Position numbers and translations under genes: made by a program. Of a stretch of 64,000 bases of DNA, positions 9,325 through 16,745 are shown one piece after another; position 1 is the first letter of the stretch, and the number at the start of each line of letters is the position of its first letter. Under the pieces are notes generated by a model. That model saw only the letters and a list, made by a program, of their open reading frames with translations. It was not told the DNA's origin and searched no databases. This DNA comes from Streptomyces griseiscabiei (lineage in GTDB: Bacteria; Actinomycetota; Actinomycetes; Streptomycetales; Streptomycetaceae), in contig NZ_JAGJBZ010000002.1 of NCBI RefSeq assembly GCF_020010925.1, positions 1,426,001 to 1,490,000 of the forward strand, in the 5' to 3' direction.

Positions 9325-10317
9325 GTGACGCGGACGAGGGACGGCATCGATGATCTCCCCGAAGCGGCGGTGCTGCGACGTTCGTTCGATCCCGAGCCCC
9401 TCCGAAGAGACCTGGACATACTGGACGAGCGTGCCTGGGGAGCCCAGCGCACGGTCGTCGACGGGGGAGAGCTGACCGACGAGGCCGAGATCGACTGGCG
9501 GTGCCTGCCCCTGCGCAGTCCGGCGGGCGACCCCGCCCGCACCGATCCCGGAGGGCCCGGCACCGACGGCTTCGCCGACACCCCGCTGCTGGCGCGCGCA
9601 CCGCATCTGGCCGAGGTGCTCGACTCGCTCCCGACGCCCCTGCGCTGCGCCCGGCTGATGTCGCTGGCCCCGGGTGTGGAGGTCCCCGAGCACCGGGACA
9701 CGCCCACCGGGCTCCTCTACGGCTTCGTCCGGCTCCATGTGCCGATCCGCACCAACCCCGGTGCCGTGCTGCGGATCGACGGCAAGGAGCACCGCTGGCG
9801 GCCGGGCAGTCTCTGGTACGGCGACTTCGGGCGCCCGCACAGCGTGGTCAACACCGGTGACCGCGCACGGGTCCACCTCGTGGTCGACTGCGCGGTCACC
9901 CCCGCACTGCTCGATCTGTTCCCCGAGGACTTCCAACGGCGGGTCCCGCTCAGCGATGTGGCCTTCGCCCGCCCCGAAGTGCCTTTGCGGACCTTCGAGT
10001 TGACCGACTTCCAGTGCGCGCTGACGCTGCCGCCGAGCTTTCTGCGGCTGGACGAGCCGGTCGCCGAGCACGCGGAACCCGACCTGGACGCCCGGATCGT
10101 CGCCGAGGACGGGCGACTGGTGCTGGACCTGGCCGACGGGCCGCGCTTCGGCCTGGTCCATGTCGGCGGCGGTGAATTCCTGCTCCAGGGCTGGATAGAG
10201 GAGCGGGGTCTGTACCTGGGCCTCGCGGGCGACCACCCCCGCGTCGTGCTCTTCTCCCGGCGCGGCCGGCACCGGCAGAGTGTCGAGCGCCCGGCCCGGC
10301 CCGCAGCCCTGGCGTGA
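9325..10317 (+). CDS. aspartyl/asparaginyl beta-hydroxylase-like Fe(II)/2-oxoglutarate oxygenase
   Basis: A 330-residue protein whose central 110 residues match the aspartyl/asparaginyl beta-hydroxylase fold. Candidate iron ligands are His123 in PEHRDTPTG and His172 in FGRPHSVVN, with Arg in RARVHLVVD as the likely 2-oxoglutarate contact. The C-terminal third (from about 215) is not recognised. The GTG at 9325 is chosen because GGGAGG lies just upstream; a TTG at 9238 is possible. A terminator follows at 10321, so the gene may be transcribed apart from the MRYLH operon 200 bp downstream. MRYLH has no Asp or Asn, so any role in that pathway would need another substrate (inference). Confidence 0.85.
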   Translation: MTRTRDGIDDLPEAAVLRRSFDPEPLRRDLDILDERAWGAQRTVVDGGELTDEAEIDWRCLPLRSPAGDPARTDPGGPGTDGFADTPLLARAPHLAEVLDSLPTPLRCARLMSLAPGVEVPEHRDTPTGLLYGFVRLHVPIRTNPGAVLRIDGKEHRWRPGSLWYGDFGRPHSVVNTGDRARVHLVVDCAVTPALLDLFPEDFQRRVPLSDVAFARPEVPLRTFELTDFQCALTLPPSFLRLDEPVAEHAEPDLDARIVAEDGRLVLDLADGPRFGLVHVGGGEFLLQGWIEERGLYLGLAGDHPRVVLFSRRGRHRQSVERPARPAALA

Positions 10318-10320
10318 CCC

Positions 10321-10356
10321 GGGCGGACCGTGGCCTCGGCTCCGCCCGGTCCGCCC
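10321..10356. terminator. hairpin terminator after the oxygenase gene
   Basis: GGGCGGACCG (10321-10330) pairs perfectly with CGGTCCGCCC (10347-10356), giving a 10-bp stem with a 16-base loop four bases after the oxygenase stop codon. It separates the oxygenase from the pentapeptide genes. Confidence 0.6.
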
Positions 10357-10412
10357 TCGTACCGGCACCACCGCCCGGCCCGGCCTCGTACGCGCACCAC
10401 CGCCCGGCCCGG
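10355..10412. repeat. tandem 29-bp direct repeat upstream of the pentapeptide genes
   Basis: Two abutting 29-base units (10355-10383 and 10384-10412) share CCTCGTAC and CACCACCGCCCGGCCCGG and differ at two positions. They lie in the presumed promoter region of the MRYLH operon and could be regulator sites or a simple duplication. Confidence 0.6.
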
Positions 10413-10517
10413 CAGCCCTGTCGTAGCCCGGCGCGCCCCTGAGTTCGCGGGCCCTTCCCGTCATCCGCCAGGAGGCGGCCCGCGCCTGCCCGGACACCGG
10501 CGTCAAGGAGGTGGACC

Positions 10518-10535
10518 ATGCGCTACCTGCACTGA
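10518..10535 (+). CDS. bytA: biarylitide-type pentapeptide precursor MRYLH, copy 1
   Basis: An 18-base gene (ATG CGC TAC CTG CAC TGA) encoding MRYLH. A near-perfect Shine-Dalgarno, AAGGAGGTG at 10505-10513, lies six bases before the ATG, which argues strongly that it is translated. Biarylitides are known RiPPs made from MRYYH- or MRYLH-type pentapeptides, in which a P450 joins the Tyr3 and His5 side chains and proteases release the cyclic tripeptide. The dedicated P450 follows at 10748. The gene is far below normal gene-finder limits. The symbol is used by analogy; the product here would be a YLH-derived macrocycle, perhaps further modified by the methyltransferase at 11899 (inference). Confidence 0.85.
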   Translation: MRYLH

Positions 10536-10577
10536 ACCCCGGCCCTGACCCACACCGTCGACCACCGAGGAGGAACC

Positions 10578-10595
10578 ATGCGCTACCTGCACTGA
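10578..10595 (+). CDS. bytA: biarylitide-type pentapeptide precursor MRYLH, copy 2
   Basis: A second 18-base gene, identical to the first over all six codons and exactly 60 bases downstream. Its own ribosome site, GAGGAGG at 10567-10573, lies four bases before the ATG. The codons are the same (CGC TAC CTG CAC TGA), while the bases outside the ribosome site and gene differ, so this is either a selected duplication or a recent copy whose flanks have drifted. It lies between copy 1 and the two hairpins that precede the P450. Two precursor genes would raise precursor supply relative to enzyme. Confidence 0.85.
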   Translation: MRYLH

Positions 10596-10602
10596 TTCCG
10601 GA

Positions 10603-10682
10603 GGGACGCGGGGGACCGCCCGGCGAACGCCGCGCGGTTCCACCCGCGTCCCGAGGTGGCGGCCCCGCACCGGGCCGCCACC
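10603..10682 (+). promoter_or_regulatory. two consecutive hairpins between precursors and P450
   Basis: Stem 1 pairs 10603-10612 with 10643-10652 (10 bp, perfect) and encloses a smaller CGGCG/CGCCG hairpin at 10621-10632. Stem 2 pairs 10655-10665 with 10672-10682 (11 bp, perfect, 6-base loop). Placed between the precursor genes and the P450, they could act as a leaky terminator or mRNA stabiliser giving more precursor than enzyme transcript. Confidence 0.6.
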
Positions 10683-10747
10683 GGCCCCGGTACCGCCTGC
10701 GCTCCAGCCCGACCCTGCCCCACCGACTCGCGGGAGAAGAACCGAGG

Positions 10748-11902
10748 ATGGACCTGTTCCGGCCGCTGGACGACACGACCATCGACGATCCGCACCCCAT
10801 GTACCACCGGCTCCGGTCGGCCGAACCGGTGCACTGGTACGCGCCGTTGAGCGCCTGGGTGGTGAGCGGGTACGACGACTGCCTCTTCGCCCTGCACCGC
10901 ACCGACCTCTTCTCCTCCGACTGGCGCCGGGCCGGTATCGAGATCCCGGACAACCTGCTCAGCATCCAGACCCTGGACCCGCCCGAGCACGGGGCCGTGC
11001 ACCGGGTGCTCATGGACGCCTACCGGCGGCAGGACCTCACCGCGATGCGGGCGCGACTGGAGCGGCTGGCCGACGACCTCCTCGAAAAGCTCGCCGTCCA
11101 GCCGGAGTTCGAGCTGATCGAGGCCTTCACCGCCCCGCTGTCCTTCGCCGCGGTCGCCGAACTCTTCGGGGTCCCGGACGCCGACGAGAAGAACATCGTC
11201 GCCTGGTCGGAGGCGATCGTCGCCGCCATGGACTCCGGCCTCACCCCGGAGGCCGCCGCACCCGGCACCCGCGCCAGGGACGCGCTCGGCGCGGAGATCT
11301 CCGGCTGGCTCGACAGGCGACCGGACCGCGGTCTGCTCGCCGAACTGCGGCGTGCGGAGGCGGACCGGACCATCTCGCGCGACATGATCCTGAACACGCT
11401 GCGCGCGATGCTGCATGCCGGATACGCGCCCACGAGCCGCTTCATCGCGGCCTCCGTGCTGTCGCTGCTCCGCTCACCCACCGCCTGGTCCGAACTCCGG
11501 GCCAGCGGAGTGACCGAGCGCGCGATCAAGGAACTGCTGCGCCACTCCGGACCCGTCCAGGCCGTCGCCCGGGTCTGCGCCGAGGAGGTGGAGCTGGGCG
11601 GCAACCGCCTGGACAAGGGCAGCGACGTCATCCTGCTGATCGCCGCGGCGAACCGCGACCCGGAGCGGTTCCCGCGCCCCGACGAGCTCGACCTGACCCG
11701 CGCCGCCGAGCACAACCTGGGCTTCGGCCGGGGCGCGCACGCCTGTGTGGGCGCCTCGCTGGCCCGGCTGACCTGCTCCGTGGCCCTCGACGCGCTGCTG
11801 CGCCACACCCCACGGCTACGGCAGACCGGTGAGCCGGTCCACTGGCGGCACGCCACACTGCGCGGTCTGCGCCGACTGCCGGTGAGCGGAGGCGCCGGAT
11901 GA
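10748..11902 (+). CDS. bytO: biarylitide-type cytochrome P450 (peptide cross-linking)
   Basis: A 384-residue soluble class I P450. The haem loop FGRGAHACVG has Cys333 as ligand, and the K-helix EXXR is ELLR within IKELLRHSGPVQAVAR. The I-helix reads HAGYAPTSR, so the usual acid-alcohol pair is replaced by Ala-Pro, as can occur in P450s acting on unusual or carrier-free substrates. It lies 152 bases after the second MRYLH gene and overlaps the methyltransferase by ATGA, so it is the expected enzyme that couples Tyr3 to His5 of the pentapeptide. The ATG at 10748 fits the usual N-terminus; an upstream GTG frame (10511) would run across both precursor genes and is rejected. Redox partners are not encoded here. 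Confidence 0.88.
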   Translation: MDLFRPLDDTTIDDPHPMYHRLRSAEPVHWYAPLSAWVVSGYDDCLFALHRTDLFSSDWRRAGIEIPDNLLSIQTLDPPEHGAVHRVLMDAYRRQDLTAMRARLERLADDLLEKLAVQPEFELIEAFTAPLSFAAVAELFGVPDADEKNIVAWSEAIVAAMDSGLTPEAAAPGTRARDALGAEISGWLDRRPDRGLLAELRRAEADRTISRDMILNTLRAMLHAGYAPTSRFIAASVLSLLRSPTAWSELRASGVTERAIKELLRHSGPVQAVARVCAEEVELGGNRLDKGSDVILLIAAANRDPERFPRPDELDLTRAAEHNLGFGRGAHACVGASLARLTCSVALDALLRHTPRLRQTGEPVHWRHATLRGLRRLPVSGGAG

Positions 11903-12582
11903 GCCCGCTCGGCACCGGAACCTCCTCCGACGGCGGCCCCGTGGCGCCGGACGGCAGTCCCGTCGGCCTCTACCGGGTGTTCCCGCCGGGGCGCGAGCCG
12001 GCGCTCATCCACGCCGCCCTTCCGCCGGGCGCCGCCGTCCTCGAACTCGGCTGCGGCGCGGGCCGGATCACCCACGCGCTCGTCGGCCTCGGACACCCCG
12101 TGGTCGCCGTCGACCAGAGCGCCGACATGCTCGCCTCGGTACGGGACGCCACCCCCGTCCACGCCGACATCGAGGGACTCGACCTCGGGCGCCGCTTCCC
12201 CGCGGTGGTCCTCGCCGGCTATCTGGTCAACACCATCGTGCCCGGCCAGCGGGACGCCTTCCTCGCCACCTGCCGACGGCACGTCGCGGACGACGGCGTC
12301 GTCCTCGTCCAGCGGACCGCTCCGCGGTGGGCCGCCTCGCTGCGGCCCGGCGGGGAACACCGGTCCGGCGAGTTCTCCGTCACCGTCACCGAGGCCCGGC
12401 TCGACGACGGTGTCCTGCACGCCGCCCAGGAATGCCGTCATCGGGGCACGACCTGGACGCATTCCTGGACCGACCTCGTCCACTCCGACGAGACCATCGA
12501 GAAACTCGCCGCCGAATCCGGCCTCCCCCTGCACCGCTGGCTCGACGAGGACCGGGAGTGGGCCCTGCTGCGACCGGGCTGA
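11899..12582 (+). CDS. class I SAM-dependent methyltransferase
   Basis: A 227-residue methyltransferase with SAM motif I VLELGCGAGR (about residue 50), an acidic motif II region AVDQSADML, and post-I strands consistent with the Rossmann-like fold. Its ATG overlaps the P450 stop (ATGA), so the two are translationally coupled and very likely act in one pathway. By context it should methylate the cross-linked peptide, for example on the amino terminus or a free side chain; this is inference, and the site cannot be read from sequence. The gene ends 30 bases from the convergent MFS gene. Confidence 0.88.
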   Translation: MSPLGTGTSSDGGPVAPDGSPVGLYRVFPPGREPALIHAALPPGAAVLELGCGAGRITHALVGLGHPVVAVDQSADMLASVRDATPVHADIEGLDLGRRFPAVVLAGYLVNTIVPGQRDAFLATCRRHVADDGVVLVQRTAPRWAASLRPGGEHRSGEFSVTVTEARLDDGVLHAAQECRHRGTTWTHSWTDLVHSDETIEKLAAESGLPLHRWLDEDREWALLRPG

Positions 12583-12612
12583 GCCGGACGCCGGCCCCGC
12601 GAGCGCCCGGAC

Positions 12613-14100
12613 TCAGCCCTCGGCACCCGCCCGCTGCTCCGACGCGTCCCCGCGAGGCGCGCGTGCGCCGCACACCAGGACGCTCACCAGGCCCAGCGCA
12701 CCGGCCGCCGCGACCACGACATGGGCCGGGAGGAACTCGGCGGCGGCCCCGGCGGCGGCGAAGCCGACGCCCTGACCGATCATCAGGCCCGCCATCGTGA
12801 GGGTCAGCGCCCGGCCCCGCAACTCCTCGGGCGTGGCGTCGAGTACACGCTGATCCAGGCCCATCGCGTAGGTGAACCCGAACCCGCACACCAGCAGCAG
12901 CAGTGTCGCCGCCACCAGGCCGGGAGCGAGGACGAAGAACAGCAGCGGTACGAACATCAGACAGCCGAGCGGCAGCACCAGCCGGACGCGCGCGCCGGGC
13001 GGCAGCAGGGTCCCCGCGAGGATCTCGCCCAGCACCGACCCCGCCGGCGCGGCGCACAACAGCAGTCCGATCGCGCCGGAGCCGCCGCCCAACTGGTCGG
13101 CGTACGGCGCGGCGAGCGCCTCCGGTGCCACGACGAGGGTCGGCGGCAGCCAGGTGAGCAGCAGCAGAGGGCGCAGTCCGGGGGTGGCGAGCACCTGTCG
13201 TACACCCCGCAGCGAGGAACGCGCCACCGACGAGCGGTCGTGCTCCTGCCGGGCCGGCAGCCGGCGGGTGCCGAACCTGAGCAGCAGGGCCGCGATCCCG
13301 AAGCCCGCCGAGGCCAGGAGCAGTGCCTGCGCGGGAGTCAGGGCGATCAGCAGCAGACCGCCCGCCGCGAAGCCGATGATCTGGGTGCTCTGCGACACCA
13401 GCCGCAGCAGGGAGCGTCCGAGGACGTAGCCCGCGCCCGACAGCAGATCGGGCAGGCTCGCCGCGCGCGCCCCCTGGAAGACCGGGGCCACGGTCCCGAG
13501 GACCAGCAGCAACAGCAGAAGCAGAGGGATCGGGGCCGACGGCACGGCCATGAGACCGACCACCCCGCAGCTGACGGTCTGGCAGACCACGAGCACATCG
13601 CGGGTGGGGTGCCGGTCGGCGACCGCCGACAGGAGAGTGGCCCCGAAGAGATAGGGGGCGAAACCGAGCGCGAAGGTCAGGGAGGACAGCAGGGGGGACC
13701 CGGTTCTCTCGTACACCAGTACCGAGAGCGTGATCTGGGCGGTCGCGTTGCCGAGCGTGGCGACGATCTGCGCCAGGAACATCACCCGGAACTCGGCGAC
13801 GGCGAGGATCTCCCGATAGGTCGACACCTCGACGGCGACCGGGGTGACCTGGGCGACCGGGGCGGAGGAGGCGGACGGTGCCGTCGTCGGGACCCGGCCG
13901 GACGGGACGGACGGGGCGGACGGGGCGGATGGGGCGGGCGGGGCAGGCGGGACGGGCGTGCGGGCCGTGGCTGCCCCGGCCGTGCCCGACGGCTCCGGGC
14001 CCCGCCGTTCCTCGGCCGTGCCCGACGGCCCCCCGACCGCCGGATCGTCGGCGCGACCGGCACGAGGCGCGCGAGGTGAAGGGGAGTTCTGCTGCGACAT
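12613..14100 (-). CDS. MFS transporter (drug-efflux type)
   Basis: A 495-residue major facilitator with about 12 predicted hydrophobic segments starting near residue 95. A long N-terminal Pro/Ala/Ser-rich cytoplasmic tail (about 85 residues) is unusual. Segments such as GFAPYLFGATLLSAVADR match the loop after the second helix, and the middle loop follows RFGTRRLPARQEH. It is divergent from the DUF5937/ArsR regulator at 14226, with a 125-bp shared promoter region, a common exporter-regulator pairing in Streptomyces. It may export the MRYLH-derived product (inference); a generic drug exporter is equally possible. Confidence 0.87.
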   Translation of the reverse strand: MSQQNSPSPRAPRAGRADDPAVGGPSGTAEERRGPEPSGTAGAATARTPVPPAPPAPSAPSAPSVPSGRVPTTAPSASSAPVAQVTPVAVEVSTYREILAVAEFRVMFLAQIVATLGNATAQITLSVLVYERTGSPLLSSLTFALGFAPYLFGATLLSAVADRHPTRDVLVVCQTVSCGVVGLMAVPSAPIPLLLLLLLVLGTVAPVFQGARAASLPDLLSGAGYVLGRSLLRLVSQSTQIIGFAAGGLLLIALTPAQALLLASAGFGIAALLLRFGTRRLPARQEHDRSSVARSSLRGVRQVLATPGLRPLLLLTWLPPTLVVAPEALAAPYADQLGGGSGAIGLLLCAAPAGSVLGEILAGTLLPPGARVRLVLPLGCLMFVPLLFFVLAPGLVAATLLLLVCGFGFTYAMGLDQRVLDATPEELRGRALTLTMAGLMIGQGVGFAAAGAAAEFLPAHVVVAAAGALGLVSVLVCGARAPRGDASEQRAGAEG

Positions 14101-14225
14101 GGGCCGCAGCTTCGCGTGACGCCGTGCCGCCGCTCAATCGCTTCGGACATACTCGAATCCGCCCGGCGAGCGAGCCGGGCGGCCCGGGCGGGAACCAGCG
14201 CGAACCCAGGAGGAGGCCGGGCCGC

Positions 14226-15221
14226 ATGGCCGTACAGCTACTGGTGGAGACGGGCGATCTGCTGCGCTGCCGCTTCGCGCTCTCCCCGCTCTGGGAGACC
14301 GTGGCCGCGGTCCGCACCCTGGCCGACCCGCGCCGTCAGGCGTACCACCTCCCCTGGGTGCGGCGGGTACGTCCGCTCGTCGACGACGCGACCCTCGCCC
14401 CGCTGCTCGCCCTGCTGCCGCACACCGGCTACACCCCCGACTTCCTCACTCCGCCGCCCTCCGGCCCCCTGGCCGCCTTCGACGACGAACTGGCCCAGGT
14501 GGCGGCGACCCCCCTCGCCCAGGTCGCCGAGGAACTGCGCCGCTGTCTGCGCGGTCCCGAGCGCGGCAGCCCGCCGGACCGGGCGCTCGCCGACCGCCTC
14601 CTCGCCGACCCCGCCCGCACGGTGGCCGAACTCGGCGCACTCGTCCGACTGTGCTGGGACCGCCTCGTCGCCCCGCAGTGGCCACAACTGCGCGATCTGC
14701 TGCACGCCGACATCGCCCTGCGCACCCGACAGGTCGCCACCGGCGGCTTCCAGTACGTCCTCGACGAACTGCACCCCTCCGTGCGCCGGCACGACGACCA
14801 CCGCCTGGTGATCGACACCCCGCACCGCGTCGTCCGGCGGCTGGGCGGGCGGGGCCTGCTCCTGCTGCCGAGCGTGTTCGTCTGGCCGGCCCTGACCGTC
14901 GTCGCCGAGCCGCCCTGGCAGCCCACCGTCGTCTACCCCGCGCGCGGCATCGGCGACCTCTGGAGCCTCGCCCGCCCCGCCGCGGAGCCCGGGGGCGGCG
15001 GAGCGCTGGCCCACCTCATCGGCCGTACCCGCGCCCGTATCCTCAGCGGCCTCGACCGGCCCACACCCACCAGCACCCTGGCCCGGCTGCACGGCACGAG
15101 CCCCGCCACCGTCTCCGGGCACATCTCCGCACTGCGTGCGGCGGGCCTCGTCACCAGCTACCGGGTGGGACGTTTCACCTATCACGAGCGCACCGCCCTG
15201 GGCCTCGCCCTCTCCGGCTGA
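14226..15221 (+). CDS. DUF5937/ArsR-type winged-helix regulator
   Basis: A 331-residue regulator. The N-terminal 230 residues match the DUF5937-like region (the start LLVETGDLLRCRFALSPLWE is characteristic), and the C-terminal 80 residues form an ArsR-type winged helix with the recognition region STLARLHGTSPATVSGHISAL followed by the wing YRVGRFTYHERT. AGGAGGAGG upstream supports the ATG at 14226. It is divergent from the MFS exporter, which it probably represses. There is no obvious metal-binding CXC motif, so a small organic ligand is likelier than a metal. Confidence 0.86.
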   Translation: MAVQLLVETGDLLRCRFALSPLWETVAAVRTLADPRRQAYHLPWVRRVRPLVDDATLAPLLALLPHTGYTPDFLTPPPSGPLAAFDDELAQVAATPLAQVAEELRRCLRGPERGSPPDRALADRLLADPARTVAELGALVRLCWDRLVAPQWPQLRDLLHADIALRTRQVATGGFQYVLDELHPSVRRHDDHRLVIDTPHRVVRRLGGRGLLLLPSVFVWPALTVVAEPPWQPTVVYPARGIGDLWSLARPAAEPGGGGALAHLIGRTRARILSGLDRPTPTSTLARLHGTSPATVSGHISALRAAGLVTSYRVGRFTYHERTALGLALSG

Positions 15222-15364
15222 CACACGCCCCGGCCGTCAGGCGCTCCAGCCGATACACGCGCCCCCATGGGCCGCAGGCCGCCCCCGCAGGGTCCTCCCC
15301 GCCCCGCGCGTCCCTCGCGCACCCCACCCGTCACCGTGGCGTACGGCAATCTTGACGACGCGGA

Positions 15365-15378
15365 TGTTACCGGTAACA
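15365..15378. promoter_or_regulatory. LacI-type operator of the beta-galactoside operon
   Basis: TGTTACCGGTAACA is a perfect 14-bp palindrome overlapping the -10 region of a promoter whose -35 is TTGACG at 15352-15357. It lies 38 bases before the MFS transporter gene. The LacI protein encoded at 21556 is the natural candidate repressor. Confidence 0.75.
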
Positions 15379-15415
15379 CTTCGAGGGTCCCAGTCACGGA
15401 GAGGCGGAGTCGCGC

Positions 15416-16639
15416 GTGCCCGACACACCTATCGCGCAAGAGGTGACGCACAGCCGACCGGCCACGCGGACAAGGGTGTTCAGCCCCGCCGCCGTGGCCG
15501 CGTCCTGTGTCGGCTTCGTCCTGATCGGCGTGCTCCAGGCGCTCTACGGCCCCGCGATCCCGGCCTTCCGCGACACCTACGACCTGTCGCCGTCGGCCGC
15601 CGGGCTCGGGCTGAGCGCCCACTTCGTCGGCGGGGTCCTCGGCGTACTGCTCTTCGACCGGCTGTTCGGGCGGATCGGCAACCGACGGCTCCTCGGCACC
15701 TCGTACCTGCTGATGGCCCTCGGCGCGGCGGGCTTCGCGCTCGCCCCGGACTGGCCCTCCTCCCTCGCCGCCGCCCTGCTCGCCGGCGTCGGCTTCGGCG
15801 GCATCGACTACGGCCTCAACCAGCTCTTCGCCGTCGGCTTCGGCCACCGCTCGACCGCCATGCTGAACATCCTCAACGCCCACTTCGGCATCGGCGCGAT
15901 CCTCGGCCCCGCCCTCGTCGCCGCCTTCGGGGCCGAGCACTACCCGGCGCTCTTCCTGGCCTTCACCGCCGTCACCCTGCCCCTGCTGCTCTGCCTGCGG
16001 GGCGTACGCGACCGGGTGCCCCAGCCGGGCGCCGAGGCGGCCGGGGGAGCCGAAGGGCAGGCCGGCGGCCGGGTGCTCGGCCGCAGCCTCGGCTCGGTGC
16101 TCGCCGTCTTCGTCGTCCTCTACATCCTGCACGTCGGCGTCGAGACCGGCGTCGGCGGCTGGGAACCCACCCATCTGGAGACGGTCGGGTACGGCGCCGG
16201 AGCCGCCGCGACCGCCACCTCCGTGTACTGGCTGATGATGACGGCCGGCCGCTTCCTGGTCGCCCCCGTCGCCCTCCGGTACTCACCCCAGACGATCATC
16301 ACCGTGTCCTGCGCGGGCATGACCGTCTGTCTGCTGCTGGCCTCGGTGCCCCAGCTCGCCCCGTTCGCCTACGCCGGAGTCGGCCTGTTCATCGCGCCGA
16401 TCTTCCCCACCGGCCTGCCCTGGCTCAACGCGGCCGCGCCCCGGGCCCGCCGGGCCGGCGCGCTCGTCATCGCCGCGTCCATGACCGGGGGAGTGGCGGC
16501 GGGCCCGGCGCTGGGCAAGGCCATCGAGTGGTCCGGCGTCCGCGCGGTCCCGCTGCTGCTCTGCGCCGTCTCGGCGGTGTGCCTGCTGGCCACGCTCTGG
16601 CTGATCCGCGCCACCCGCACCGACCCGGCGCCCCCGTAG
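15416..16639 (+). CDS. MFS transporter, sugar-type
   Basis: A 407-residue integral membrane transporter with about 12 membrane segments, the conserved loop LLFDRLFGRIGNRRLLG after helix 2, and motifs NILNAHFGIGAILGP and GVGLFIAPIFPTGLPW that resemble fucose/glucose-type proton symporters. The start is GTG 15416. It is the first gene after the operator at 15365 and precedes two GH35 beta-galactosidases by 106 bases, so it probably imports a galactoside or its hydrolysis product (inference). A short, charged, Gly/Ala-rich central loop separates the two halves. Confidence 0.87.
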   Translation: MPDTPIAQEVTHSRPATRTRVFSPAAVAASCVGFVLIGVLQALYGPAIPAFRDTYDLSPSAAGLGLSAHFVGGVLGVLLFDRLFGRIGNRRLLGTSYLLMALGAAGFALAPDWPSSLAAALLAGVGFGGIDYGLNQLFAVGFGHRSTAMLNILNAHFGIGAILGPALVAAFGAEHYPALFLAFTAVTLPLLLCLRGVRDRVPQPGAEAAGGAEGQAGGRVLGRSLGSVLAVFVVLYILHVGVETGVGGWEPTHLETVGYGAGAAATATSVYWLMMTAGRFLVAPVALRYSPQTIITVSCAGMTVCLLLASVPQLAPFAYAGVGLFIAPIFPTGLPWLNAAAPRARRAGALVIAASMTGGVAAGPALGKAIEWSGVRAVPLLLCAVSAVCLLATLWLIRATRTDPAPP

Positions 16640-16745
16640 CCCCGTCGGCGCGGCCCTCGCCGACCGTCCGGCCCGGCCACGTCCCGCTCTGTCCCGCCCT
16701 GTCCTGTCCTGTTCGCCCCCCACCCCCAGTCGAAGGGAAACAGCC

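Noticed and set aside
9325..10317. Calling the oxygenase a certain member of the MRYLH pathway
   Set aside because: It has its own terminator and the pentapeptide has no Asp or Asn; only adjacency supports a link.
10511..11902. A longer 463-residue P450 frame starting at GTG 10511
   Set aside because: Its extra N-terminus crosses both MRYLH genes in another frame, reads as Pro/Arg-rich noise with a repeated HALPAL, and the two hairpins lie inside it. ATG 10748 gives a normal P450 N-terminus.
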